Assembly: GCA_016789105.1 (NCBI GenBank)
Contig: JAEURN010000006.1
Span: forward strand, 1 to 64,000
Direction of reading: 5' to 3'
DNA length: 64,000 nucleotides
DNA from: Armatimonadota bacterium
Lineage (GTDB): Bacteria; Armatimonadota; Fimbriimonadia; Fimbriimonadales; Fimbriimonadaceae
A program made the position numbers and the translations under genes. Below the pieces are notes generated by a model. The model was not told where the DNA came from, ran no database searches, and saw nothing but the letters and a program-made list of their open reading frames with translations. Within the stretch, counting starts at the first letter, position 1; the number at the start of each line of letters is the position of its first letter. Shown piece after piece: positions 1-8,569 of this stretch.

Positions 1-398
<398 letters not shown>

Positions 399-484
399 TG
401 GTGGGCGAGGTGGGACTCGAACCCACACGGCTGTTAACCACTGGAACCTAAATCCAGTGCGTCTACCAATTCCGCCACTCGCCC
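399..484 (-). tRNA. tRNA-Leu (anticodon UAG), CCA encoded
   Basis: On the minus strand the acceptor arm GGGCGAG (484-478) pairs with CTCGCCC (409-403), followed by discriminator A and an encoded CCA (402-399). The anticodon stem CTGGA/TCCAG encloses TTTAGGT, giving anticodon TAG. The extra arm and the GGTTCGAGTCCC T-arm are those of a class II leucine tRNA. Length is 86 nt. Confidence 0.95.
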
Positions 485-566
485 CCGGGGAAGAAGCTTG
501 AGTGTACCGGGAGCCAGAGTCTGCTGGCCCGCCCCCACCCTTCAGAAATGGGGGCAGGGAAGGGCA

Positions 567-893
567 CTAAGGCAACTCCGCGTCGTATTGGGCGGCAAGT
601 CGGCCCAGCGCGGCTTGCCACTGACGGTCAATCTGGTCAAGCCATTCGCCGGTTCCGCGCAGAGGCTGCAGATTCAGTTCGCGATAAACAACCCGTCCAA
701 CCCGATGGCTCGTCACGAGTCCCGATGTCTCCAAGACCCCCAAGTGGCGGTTGGCCCCTTGACGAGTCATGGGCAGGCCCTCCAGCAAATCCCCGGTCCT
801 CATTCGACCGTGCCTTGCCAGCCGCGAAACCATTTCCCGACGGTGCCGGTCGGCGAGGGCGGCAAAAACGGAATCGGCGGATTCAAGATGCAT
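567..893 (-). CDS. ArsR-family winged-helix regulator
   Basis: A 108-residue ArsR/SmtB-type transcription factor. The N-terminal part (ADSVFAALADRHRREMVSRL) and the recognition region (TRQGANRHLGVLETSGLV) are those of the subfamily that pairs with SRPBCC/AHSA1 proteins. I chose the ATG at 893 because it overlaps the stop of the SRPBCC gene by 11 bases, implying translational coupling, and because the longer frame lacks family similarity. It probably represses its own operon through the palindrome at 1318-1337. The ligand is unknown. Confidence 0.8.
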   Translation of the reverse strand: MHLESADSVFAALADRHRREMVSRLARHGRMRTGDLLEGLPMTRQGANRHLGVLETSGLVTSHRVGRVVYRELNLQPLRGTGEWLDQIDRQWQAALGRLAAQYDAELP

Positions 894-1317
894 ATTGCTT
901 CGGCAGTTTGGCCAGTTCTTCTTCCCACCCACCGGTGTTTTGGCCAAGGGCCCACTCGCGCCGGTCTTCTGCGATGTTCGCAAAACCGCTTTCGACCATT
1001 GTGACTTTGGTGTTCGGGCCATCGGGCTCCAAAGTGAATTGGACGGTGGTCAATTGGTCTTCTGGATGAGCGTCGAGGGTAAAGGCGTCTCCGGGATGCC
1101 ACTGGTATGCCAAAACCCGGGGCGGGTCAAAGATGGTCATCCGGGCCTGGCTCCGGTGTTCGCCCCAAACCATTTCGAAGACGCCGCCATCGCCGTAGTC
1201 CCCTTCGATGCTTTGGGGGAACCAACTGGAAAGTGCCGCCGCAGAACCGAACGACCGTTCCCAAACGGTTGCCGGATCGGCGGGCAGCAGAAGGACATGG
1301 ATGATGCTGTCTCGCAT
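883..1317 (-). CDS. SRPBCC (AHSA1-like) domain protein
   Basis: A START/Bet v1-like (SRPBCC) protein of about 145 residues with the AHSA1 pattern: an N-terminal ...PADPATVWERSF helix, a central GGVFEMVWGEH strand region, and the C-terminal helix GWEEELAKL. Proteins of this family bind hydrophobic ligands in a deep pocket, and many are co-transcribed with an ArsR regulator as here. The ATG at 1317 immediately follows a palindrome. An in-frame ATG three codons upstream (1326) would lie inside it. Neither has a clear Shine-Dalgarno, so the start is uncertain by nine bases. Confidence 0.78.
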   Translation of the reverse strand: MRDSIIHVLLLPADPATVWERSFGSAAALSSWFPQSIEGDYGDGGVFEMVWGEHRSQARMTIFDPPRVLAYQWHPGDAFTLDAHPEDQLTTVQFTLEPDGPNTKVTMVESGFANIAEDRREWALGQNTGGWEEELAKLPKQYAS

Positions 1318-1337
1318 ATGCAACATTTTAGTTGCAT
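1318..1337. promoter_or_regulatory. Palindromic operator candidate (ArsR site)
   Basis: ATGCAAC and GTTGCAT form a perfect 7-base inverted repeat with a 6-base spacer directly at the start of the SRPBCC-ArsR operon. The 7-6-7 geometry is compatible with ArsR-family dimers. The position suggests autorepression. The assignment is inferred from position and symmetry only. Confidence 0.55.
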
Positions 1338-1391
1338 TTGTCCGGAATTGTCAAGATCCCCGAAACAAGATAGATCGAAAACTGCAGAGAG

Positions 1392-1407
1392 GTTACTATC
1401 TGGTAAC
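1392..1407. promoter_or_regulatory. Second palindromic operator candidate
   Basis: GTTAC (1392-1396) and GTAAC (1403-1407) form an inverted repeat with a 6-base spacer, nine bases upstream of the rightward ArsR gene. It has the same half-site spacing as the operator of the divergent pair but a different sequence, as expected if each ArsR protein recognises its own site. Confidence 0.45.
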
Positions 1408-1415
1408 ATAAAGCG

Positions 1416-1736
1416 GTGCACGACCAGGTCTGGAAGGCTCTCGCCGACCCAACACGGCGGGCAGTGCTCGACCAACTTGCCCAAGGGCCCAAAACCACCG
1501 GCGAGCTTTGCGAGGCATTCCCATCCATCGATCGTTGCACAGTGATGAAGCACTTGGAGGTGCTGGTGCGGGCCAATTTGGCCCTGACCGAACGGCGCGG
1601 AAGGAACCGCTACAACTTTATCAATCCCCTGCCGTTGCACCAAATCGTGGAACGGTGGGTGACGGGGCACACGGCGCGCTTGGCGCTATCGGCCCAACGC
1701 CTCAAGGAAATCAGCGAACAAACCAATGGAAATTAA
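1416..1736 (+). CDS. ArsR-family winged-helix regulator
   Basis: A 106-residue ArsR-type repressor with the typical start HDQVWKALADPTRRAVLDQL and the recognition segment SIDRCTVMKHLEVL. The start is GTG at 1416. The 3' end overlaps the following SRPBCC gene by 11 bases. It forms a rightward operon that mirrors the leftward SRPBCC-ArsR pair. The two operons share the region between 1318 and 1415, so the regulators may cross-talk. The inducer is unknown. Confidence 0.82.
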   Translation: MHDQVWKALADPTRRAVLDQLAQGPKTTGELCEAFPSIDRCTVMKHLEVLVRANLALTERRGRNRYNFINPLPLHQIVERWVTGHTARLALSAQRLKEISEQTNGN

Positions 1737-2172
1737 GATCCACGAAATCATTGTCGAACTCGATATCAACCAGACCCAACAAAACGTGTGGGACGCCATG
1801 CTCAACCGGTTGCCAGAATGGTGGCCGGCCGACTTCGTCGGGTTTCCTGGAAAGGGCAAAGTCAAATTCGAGCCGGTTGCCGGAGGGCGGCTCTATGAAG
1901 AGACCGAAGAAGGCGGACAGCTGATGTGGGGGAATGTTGTTGGCATCTATCCCGGCGAGGCGATTGAAATCTCCAGTATCGTCACCCCGGCATTCGGTGG
2001 GCCAAGCCTCAACTTCATCCGCATGGCCCTGCTTGGCGAAACCGGAGGTGTGACGAAGTTCCGGTTGAGTAACACGGTTATGGGCCACATGTCCGCCGAA
2101 GGGGAAGGCTCCGTCACCGAGGGCTGGCAATACCTGTTCGGCGGCTTGAAGACCTATTGCGAAGCCAATTGA
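1726..2172 (+). CDS. SRPBCC (AHSA1-like) domain protein
   Basis: A 148-residue SRPBCC protein. The N-terminal strand (IHEIIVELDINQTQQNVWDAM), the central GGRLYEE turn, and the C-terminal helix GWQYLFGGLKTYCE match the AHSA1-like group. It starts inside the end of the ArsR gene (ATGG overlapping its last codons), so the pair is co-translated. The function is likely small-ligand binding or lipid-like compound handling. Nothing in the sequence shows a catalytic site. Confidence 0.78.
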   Translation: MEIKIHEIIVELDINQTQQNVWDAMLNRLPEWWPADFVGFPGKGKVKFEPVAGGRLYEETEEGGQLMWGNVVGIYPGEAIEISSIVTPAFGGPSLNFIRMALLGETGGVTKFRLSNTVMGHMSAEGEGSVTEGWQYLFGGLKTYCEAN

Positions 2173-2193
2173 CGATGACCAGGGCGGGCTGCG

Positions 2194-4248
2194 CTAGCGG
2201 AGCGTTGCCCCCAAGGCTTGGAGCGCTGAAACCACCTGGTCCCTCAGCGCATTCGATTCGTCGTCGGTCAGGTTTGCGTTCATGCGCCGGAACTGCAAAG
2301 CCAGGGCCAGCGAGTGCAAGCCCTCCGGCACGCCCTGGCCTTCATAAACATCAAAAAGCCAAAACCGCTCCAGATCCGGGCCACCAGACCGGGCGACGGC
2401 GTCCGAAATCTCCGAATAGGGGACATCCTTCTTGATCAAAATGGCGATGTCGCGGCGGGATGCCGGGTTCCGGCTGATGGGGCGGTAATCCGGGATTCCG
2501 GCTGCGACTGAAGCCAGCGGGTCAAGAGTCAACTCTGCGAGCACGGTGCCGGGCGGCAATCCGCATGCTTCGGCAACTAGTGGGTGGATTTGGCCCATCA
2601 CCCCAAGCTCAGCACCTGCCATGACCACCCGGGTTTGACGGGTCGGGTGGAACCGGGGATCCGTCGTCGTCCGTCTAAATTGGGTGGCCAGACTGACCGC
2701 CTGCGCGACCGATTCGACAACGCCCTTGAGCGTGAAGAAGTCGGCCGTGCTGGAGTCGCTTGGGCGCCACCCAGGACCATCGAACCGGCCGGCGCTCATC
2801 AGGCCAAGTTGTGTGGATTCGACACCGGTGCCGTGGACGCGGCCGATTTCAAAAATGTGGAGGTCTTCCACGTTGTTGCGGCGTTGTGCATCGGCCAAGG
2901 AAGGAAGGATGGAGTTGCGCAAAAAGGCCATTTCCGGGCTATGCGGTTGGCGAACCCTCACCCTTGTGTTCTCGCCAGACCCACTGTCTGCCGGGAAATC
3001 CAGCGGATGAAGATCCCGCAGCGAATGGGAGATGGTTTGGTCGAACCCCGCCATCAAGACTGCCTCCCGAATCTTATCGGTCAATGCTTCGAATCCGTGC
3101 GGGCCACCGAGCGGTGTTGAACCGATCGGTAGCGCTTCCGGGATTTTTTCGTAGCCATGCACCCGTCCAAGCTCCTCGACCAAATCTTCTTCGCGCAAAA
3201 TGTCAGTTCGCCAGGAGGGGGGCACAACTTCAAGAGAATCAGGGGAAACGCCTAAAATCTCGAACCCCAAGCCCTTCAAATAGCGTTCAGCGTCGTCGGC
3301 GGAAATCGCCATCCCAAGCAAGCCGGAGGCCCGCTTGAGGAAGACAGTCAGGCTTTCCCGCTCCGTCCGTTCCGGATAGACGTCGATGACGCCGCCAACC
3401 GGTTTGCCGCCGGTGATTTCGGCATAAAGCTCTGCAAACCGGTTCAATGCTACAACGACGCCCTCTGGATCCACAGACCGTTCAAACCGGTAGCTGGCTT
3501 CGGTCGCGATCCCCAATTCTTTCCTTGTCCGGCGGACAGAAGTGTTTGAAAAGTGGGCCGCTTCGAGGAGGCATCGGGTGGTCGTACCGGTCACCTCGGT
3601 CTCTTCTCCCCCCATGACCCCGGCCAAACCGATGGCCTTCTGGGTGTCGGCAATCACCATGTGGTGGGGTTTCAATCGGTGTACGACCCCGTCCAACGTC
3701 TTGAGTGTTTCCCCTTCTTCGGCTTGGCGGACGATGATCCGCCCCCCAACCAACTGGTCCAAATCGTAGGCATGCAGAGGTTGGCCGACTTCGAACATCA
3801 CATAGTTGGTTAAATCAACGAGCAGCGAGATCGGTCGTTGGCCGATTTGGCGCAGCCGTTTTTTTAACCACTCTGGGGATTCCCCATTCTGGAGGTCTTC
3901 AAAAACCCGGCAGGCAAAACGGGTGCAACTGCTGGTTTGGATTTCGGCACTGGCCATCGCCCAGATGTCCCGGGAACCGGAGTCGGCGGCGGGGAAGCGC
4001 GAAGCGGCCCGTTGGTAAAGTTCGGTCGGTTCGGCATGGGGATCCTTGGCCAAAATCTCCCGGGAAAGACCCAACACCGATGCGCCGTCGCCTCGGTTCG
4101 CCATGATGTTGATGTCCAGGACGGATTCGCCCTCCGATTCAAAAATCTCCTCGAGCTCGAAGCCGGTCATGGTCAACAAGTCGGCAAGCTCAGGGGCGTC
4201 CAAAGGTGACTTCACGAAGTCGCGGAGCATCGATTCGGTGAGTTTCAT
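2194..4248 (-). CDS. pheT: Phenylalanyl-tRNA synthetase beta subunit, short form
   Basis: Beta chain of the heterotetrameric PheRS that charges tRNA-Phe, 684 residues. Visible parts: the B1 start; B3/B4 editing region (RPISLLVDLTNYVMFEVGQPLHAYDLD); B5 (LTVFLKRASGLLG onwards); the pseudo-catalytic core; and the C-terminal FDX-ACB anticodon-binding domain (YRPISRNPASRRDIAILI to the end). Typical bacterial PheT is about 790-800 residues. Here the GFELEEI segment near residue 30 runs almost directly into DINIMANRGDG, so the roughly 110-residue EMAP/OB-fold tRNA-binding domain is missing. It lies three bases after pheS and is the last gene of the rocD-pheS-pheT operon. Confidence 0.95.
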   Translation of the reverse strand: MKLTESMLRDFVKSPLDAPELADLLTMTGFELEEIFESEGESVLDINIMANRGDGASVLGLSREILAKDPHAEPTELYQRAASRFPAADSGSRDIWAMASAEIQTSSCTRFACRVFEDLQNGESPEWLKKRLRQIGQRPISLLVDLTNYVMFEVGQPLHAYDLDQLVGGRIIVRQAEEGETLKTLDGVVHRLKPHHMVIADTQKAIGLAGVMGGEETEVTGTTTRCLLEAAHFSNTSVRRTRKELGIATEASYRFERSVDPEGVVVALNRFAELYAEITGGKPVGGVIDVYPERTERESLTVFLKRASGLLGMAISADDAERYLKGLGFEILGVSPDSLEVVPPSWRTDILREEDLVEELGRVHGYEKIPEALPIGSTPLGGPHGFEALTDKIREAVLMAGFDQTISHSLRDLHPLDFPADSGSGENTRVRVRQPHSPEMAFLRNSILPSLADAQRRNNVEDLHIFEIGRVHGTGVESTQLGLMSAGRFDGPGWRPSDSSTADFFTLKGVVESVAQAVSLATQFRRTTTDPRFHPTRQTRVVMAGAELGVMGQIHPLVAEACGLPPGTVLAELTLDPLASVAAGIPDYRPISRNPASRRDIAILIKKDVPYSEISDAVARSGGPDLERFWLFDVYEGQGVPEGLHSLALALQFRRMNANLTDDESNALRDQVVSALQALGATLR

Positions 4249-4251
4249 GTG

Positions 4252-5247
4252 TTAGGCGAATTGAGAGAGGAAGCGGAAATCGTTGTCGAAGAAGTGTCGG
4301 AGGTCATCAACGCCGTAGGCCATCATCGGGATGCGCTCCACCCCGAGCCCAAAGGCGAATCCGCTGAATTCACGGGTATCGATGTCATACCGCTCCAAAA
4401 TATTGGGGTGGATCAGGCCGGCACCGCCGAGCTCAACCCACTTGCCCCCGAACAATTTGGGCGTCGAAATCGCATAGTCCACCCCTGGCTCGACAAAAGG
4501 GAAGAAGTCCGGACGGAACCGGATCTTGACCTCATCGCCGAACATCGCTCGGGCAAAAACCCCGAGCGTTCCTTTGAGGTGGTGCAAACCGATCCCACGG
4601 TCCACCATAAAGCAATCGACTTGGTGGAACGTGTGGTTGTGGGTGCGGTCGACCGCTTCATTCCGGAAGGTTCGGCCTACCGTAAACATGCGCAAGGGCG
4701 GTTTGACCGATTCGAAGACCCGGCCCTGTAGGGCCGTGCATTGGGTGCGCAGAACCATGTCGTCTGTGACATAAAACGTGTCCTGCTCATCCATTGCCGG
4801 ATGGTCGGGCGGGTAATTCAAAGCGTCGAAGTTGTACTTGAACTGTTCGAGTTCGGGTGATTCGGCATAAACGAACCCCATCGATCCCAAAACCCGCTTG
4901 ATCTTGTCTGTGGTGAGTTGCAGGACGTGGGCGCGGCCCACGCGCGGGGCCCGTCCGGGCATTGTCACGTCGATTTTTTCCGCTTCAAACTGCTTGGCGA
5001 GCTCTGCCGTCCGAAGCTCACGCAGCCGGGCGGCATGGGCGGCTTCCACGGCTGCTTTGGCAGCGTTCACCGCCTGGCCAAAAAGCGGTTTCTGATCGTT
5101 CGGTAACGCGCCGATCCCTTTCATCAGGTTGGCCAGGCGCCCATTTTTGCCCAAAAAGTCCAATTCCACCGCCCGGAGCGCCTCGGTGGTAGCAGCAAGC
5201 CGGATGGCTGCAACCGCCTCGTTTTGAACAAGTGCCACTTCTTCCAT
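4252..5247 (-). CDS. pheS: Phenylalanyl-tRNA synthetase alpha subunit
   Basis: The catalytic alpha chain of PheRS, 331 residues, normal for bacteria. An N-terminal coiled-coil region for tRNA binding (1-90) precedes the class II core. Motif 2 is seen in MFTVGRTFRNEAVDRTHNHTFHQVD, the phenylalanine pocket in GGKWVELGGAGLIHPNIL, and motif 3 in GFAFGLGVERIPMMAYGVDD. It starts four bases after the rocD stop, indicating co-transcription with rocD and pheT. No T-box or leader peptide is visible just upstream. Confidence 0.97.
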   Translation of the reverse strand: MEEVALVQNEAVAAIRLAATTEALRAVELDFLGKNGRLANLMKGIGALPNDQKPLFGQAVNAAKAAVEAAHAARLRELRTAELAKQFEAEKIDVTMPGRAPRVGRAHVLQLTTDKIKRVLGSMGFVYAESPELEQFKYNFDALNYPPDHPAMDEQDTFYVTDDMVLRTQCTALQGRVFESVKPPLRMFTVGRTFRNEAVDRTHNHTFHQVDCFMVDRGIGLHHLKGTLGVFARAMFGDEVKIRFRPDFFPFVEPGVDYAISTPKLFGGKWVELGGAGLIHPNILERYDIDTREFSGFAFGLGVERIPMMAYGVDDLRHFFDNDFRFLSQFA

Positions 5248-5251
5248 TGCG

Positions 5252-6526
5252 TTAGGCGATTGTGTCGATGGCAGTCAGCACGCGGTCGATGGCATCCATA
5301 AGCAGGTCTTCTTCGATCGTCAAGGGCGGCGTCAACCGGAACGTGCGTTTGCGGGTTTCTTTGGTGAGGACGCCGAGTTTGGTGAGCTCGGCGGAGACGG
5401 CTTTGCTGTCAACGTCGTCGTGAACTTCGATCCCGATCAAGAGCCCTCGGCCCCGAGTGTCCTTGATGGCCGGGTGGTTTGCCGCTTGGAGCTTGGCAAA
5501 GGCTTTTTCCCCGAGCTCGGTAACCCTAGTGCCGTAGCCCCCAGTTTCAAATTCGGCGAGGGCCGCCAGGGCTACGGCCGCGCCCAACGGGTTCCCCCCA
5601 AACGTCGAACCGTGGTCGCCAGGCTGGAACAGCTTCATCACATGGTCTTTGCCAACGGCGGCAGAGACCGGCAAGATCCCGCCTCCGAGCGGTTTGCCGA
5701 CGGCGAGCATGTCGGGTTGGGCCTCTTCAAATTGGTAAGCGAACTTTTTGCCGGTTCGGTAAAAGCCCACCTGGATTTCATCCCAAATCAAGAGTGTGTT
5801 AGTTTCATCGCATAACTGCCTGACTCCGGCCATCCAACCGTCCGGAGGCATGATGATCCCACCCTCGGCTTGGATCGGTTCGGCGAGGATGGCGACCGTG
5901 TTGGGGGTGATCGCCGCTTTCAGGGCGGCCAAGTCGCCAAATGGGATGATCTTGAATCCCGGGGTGAACGGTCCGAAATTCTCCTTGTATCCCGGTTCCG
6001 AACTGAAACCGACGATCGTCGTCGTCCGGCCGTGGAAATTGTCTTGGAAGACGATGATTTCAGCCTGGTCTTTTGCGACTCCTTTGACCGTGTAGCCCCA
6101 TTTCCGCGCAAGCTTGATGCACGTCTCGATGGCTTCTGCCCCTGTGTTCATAGGGCAAACCCGGTCCAACCCGCAAAATTCTGCGAGGCCTTTGAGGAAC
6201 AATCCCACCCCGGCGTTGTTGAAGGCCCGGGAGACGACCGCGATCTCATCGAGTTGGTCTCGCATGGCCTGAACGATTGCCGGGTTCAAGTGGCCGTGCG
6301 CCATGGCTGAATAAGCCCCGATGCAATCGATGTATTCGCGACCGGCGTTATCCCAAACCCGCGCATTCCTTCCCCGGACAATGTTCACCGGCAACGGTTT
6401 GTAGTTGAGCGTCCCGTAGTCGGCGCTCATCGTTGCGGCTTCGTCATCCGAGATCCCATGGATCGCCTCCATCAATCCCCCATTGGAGATCTGATCCCAA
6501 AGGCCCGGGCTGTGCGTGGTCGCCAT
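5252..6526 (-). CDS. rocD: Ornithine aminotransferase (class III PLP aminotransferase)
   Basis: A PLP-dependent class III aminotransferase, most like ornithine-5-aminotransferase, which converts ornithine and 2-oxoglutarate to glutamate semialdehyde and glutamate. Landmarks: NTGAEAIETCIKLARKWGY (PLP phosphate binding), DNFHGRT, the DEIQVGFYRTGK segment with the PLP-binding Asp, and LAVGKPLGGGILPVSA with the Schiff-base lysine. The ATG at 6526 gives 424 residues; an ATG at 6568 is also open. A different omega-aminotransferase specificity cannot be excluded. It is the first gene of the pheST operon and is divergent from fliL. Confidence 0.82.
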   Translation of the reverse strand: MATTHSPGLWDQISNGGLMEAIHGISDDEAATMSADYGTLNYKPLPVNIVRGRNARVWDNAGREYIDCIGAYSAMAHGHLNPAIVQAMRDQLDEIAVVSRAFNNAGVGLFLKGLAEFCGLDRVCPMNTGAEAIETCIKLARKWGYTVKGVAKDQAEIIVFQDNFHGRTTTIVGFSSEPGYKENFGPFTPGFKIIPFGDLAALKAAITPNTVAILAEPIQAEGGIIMPPDGWMAGVRQLCDETNTLLIWDEIQVGFYRTGKKFAYQFEEAQPDMLAVGKPLGGGILPVSAAVGKDHVMKLFQPGDHGSTFGGNPLGAAVALAALAEFETGGYGTRVTELGEKAFAKLQAANHPAIKDTRGRGLLIGIEVHDDVDSKAVSAELTKLGVLTKETRKRTFRLTPPLTIEEDLLMDAIDRVLTAIDTIA

Positions 6527-6650
6527 CTGACTATTGTGAGGGATCGGGCCGCCCGCTGTGAACCCCACTAGGCCAGGGGGCGCGGGGACAGTCTGGGACG
6601 CATGTGAAATTGCGGGGGCGATGTGGAAGAACTAGCCTGGGAATAGGACA

Positions 6651-7253
6651 ATGGCAGAAAAGGCAAAAAAGAAGGGCGGAAAGCTTCCAATCATCCTGGT
6701 CGCCGTGCTGGTGGTGGCCGGAGGCGGGTTCTTTGCCATGGGCAAAAAAGAAGCTCCGAAGAAGAAAGAAGAACCAGAAGTCAAGCTGGGGGCCGTCCAA
6801 AGCCTCGGCGGGGAGTTCCTCATCAACCTGAAGGACGGTAGCACCTTCCTCAACGCGGAAATCAGCGTCCAGCTCGACGCCAAAGGGCATATCACCGACC
6901 CTGTCGCCGGGGGCGAAGGCGGCGGGGAACACGGTGGGAAAACCGAAGCCACCTTCTCAATCGCCCGCGACGCCGTGAACATGGTCCTCGCTGGCAAGAG
7001 CATCGAAGACCTCACAAAGCCCGGTGGGCTCAAGATCTTGAAACACGAAATTGCCGCGGCAATCAACCATGCCGTGCACCCGCCCGAAGAGCCGACTGCC
7101 GAAGAGAAAAAGAAGCAAGAGCACGAAGCCAAGAACGGAAAGGGCCACGAAGAAGGCATCGACCACGAATGGCTGAATGAACTCGGGCGGGATAGCGAAA
7201 AGGGACCGGTACTCAAGGTCTTCTTCGACAAGTTCATGTACAGCCGGGTCTAA
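6651..7253 (+). CDS. fliL: FliL-like flagellar basal-body protein
   Basis: A 200-residue single-pass membrane protein with a basic N-terminus, one TM segment (about residues 12-30), a Lys/Glu-rich linker, and a C-terminal FliL domain ending in the family-typical VLKVFFDKFMYSRV. FliL surrounds the stator and supports motor torque. The middle contains a Gly/Glu-rich segment and a charged insertion (EEKKKQEHEAKNGKGHEEG). No other motor genes are adjacent; the flagellin lies 9 kb away. The 3' end overlaps the convergent glycosyltransferase gene by four bases. Confidence 0.75.
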   Translation: MAEKAKKKGGKLPIILVAVLVVAGGGFFAMGKKEAPKKKEEPEVKLGAVQSLGGEFLINLKDGSTFLNAEISVQLDAKGHITDPVAGGEGGGEHGGKTEATFSIARDAVNMVLAGKSIEDLTKPGGLKILKHEIAAAINHAVHPPEEPTAEEKKKQEHEAKNGKGHEEGIDHEWLNELGRDSEKGPVLKVFFDKFMYSRV

Positions 7254-8539
7254 CCGAGTCCGTTGTAACCATAGCGATCCGGATCGGGAGGCGTGAGTTT
7301 CCCAGCCCATTCGGCTACCGATGCCAACCCCGCCACAGCCAGCAACGCCTGGAAGGGGATCGTGGGCAGGGCAAACCGGCCGTTCCCAAAAAACAATGCG
7401 GCCACGAACGCCGTCAAAACAATCTGCGGCAAGGCAACCACGATCAGCCGACGGCCGCTTGGGGTCAACACTCCCGCCAATAATCCCAATCCCGCCCCGA
7501 TCAGCAACCCGACGTTGAATACGGTGGAAGCCGACCGGACAGCCAGAAAGAGATCCCGTTGCCGATCCATACCCGGCACGACGACTTTGCCTGGAGTGGT
7601 CTGGAACGCCCAATAGGGCACATCGCTTGGCGAGGCAAATGTGGCCGCGATTTTGGCCGGGACCAAGCGGAACGAGTGGCCTGGATCCTCGCGGATCGCC
7701 TGGAGAGCCGCTTGCCGGGATTCGCGCTCGTTGGCAACCTCGCCAGCCGGCGTATCCGGTTTGCCTGGCGGGGTTTGGTACCGGCCGGTTGCCGACGCGT
7801 TGTGGCCGATCCAGAGGTTGTCACCGCCGTTGAGGGAAACGAATGCCACCACACCGTGCGACCGCCAAGTCCGCACGACCCAAGGGGTCACCGTGGTCAG
7901 GGCCACCATCAGGCACAGGACGACCGCTGCCCACCGTTTAGGTTTTCGGTGTTCGGCTTGCGGCCCAGGGGCGGCAGCCAAGGCCAGCGGGACGAGGATC
8001 GCCTGTGGACGCACCAGAGTGGCCAACCCAGCCAAAAACCCCGCATACCCCCACCTCGGGTACCCCTGCGCCCACAGGACCAGATAAACCGACCCCAAAA
8101 TCAAACACGTGTAGAGGGGCTCCGATGCGATGACCCCGCTGTAGGCCACCATCCCCGGGCTCAAAACGGTCACCAGTCCCGCGGCAAACCCCAGCCACCG
8201 GCTCCCCGTCAACCGAAAGCCAACCGCCGAGCACAAAACCCCGCAAAGCAGGGTCAACAAGGCATTTGCCGCCTTGGCGGCAAGGAGAGACGGGCCAAAA
8301 ACACGGAAAACCAACGACAGGAACAAAGGAAATCCCGGTGGCCAATAGGCCGTGTGGCCGAGCGGTGTGGTGTACCCCATCCCTTGCGCCAGCCCCACGG
8401 CACGGTCAAAGTACCAGCCGAAATCGGTCACCGGCTGCGTATCCACCGTGGCTAGCCACCAAAGGCGGACAGTTCCGCCTACAAGGGCCAGCACCAGCCA
8501 CGGCCAGTTCCTCGCCCACCAATTCGACCGTGCCGCCAT
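7250..8539 (-). CDS. GT39/ArnT-like membrane glycosyltransferase
   Basis: A 429-residue polytopic membrane protein with about nine to eleven TM segments. The first periplasmic loop contains the acidic DFGWYFDRA motif and the AYWPPGFPLFLSL segment characteristic of GT-C lipid-linked sugar transferases of the PMT/ArnT family. These move a sugar from a polyprenyl phosphate to an acceptor outside the membrane. A large soluble loop follows around residue 230 (GGDNLWIGHNASATGRYQ). The substrate is unknown. Confidence 0.75.
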   Translation of the reverse strand: MAARSNWWARNWPWLVLALVGGTVRLWWLATVDTQPVTDFGWYFDRAVGLAQGMGYTTPLGHTAYWPPGFPLFLSLVFRVFGPSLLAAKAANALLTLLCGVLCSAVGFRLTGSRWLGFAAGLVTVLSPGMVAYSGVIASEPLYTCLILGSVYLVLWAQGYPRWGYAGFLAGLATLVRPQAILVPLALAAAPGPQAEHRKPKRWAAVVLCLMVALTTVTPWVVRTWRSHGVVAFVSLNGGDNLWIGHNASATGRYQTPPGKPDTPAGEVANERESRQAALQAIREDPGHSFRLVPAKIAATFASPSDVPYWAFQTTPGKVVVPGMDRQRDLFLAVRSASTVFNVGLLIGAGLGLLAGVLTPSGRRLIVVALPQIVLTAFVAALFFGNGRFALPTIPFQALLAVAGLASVAEWAGKLTPPDPDRYGYNGLG

Positions 8540-8569
8540 GGTCCTATTGTGGTGGCATCGTCATCCACA

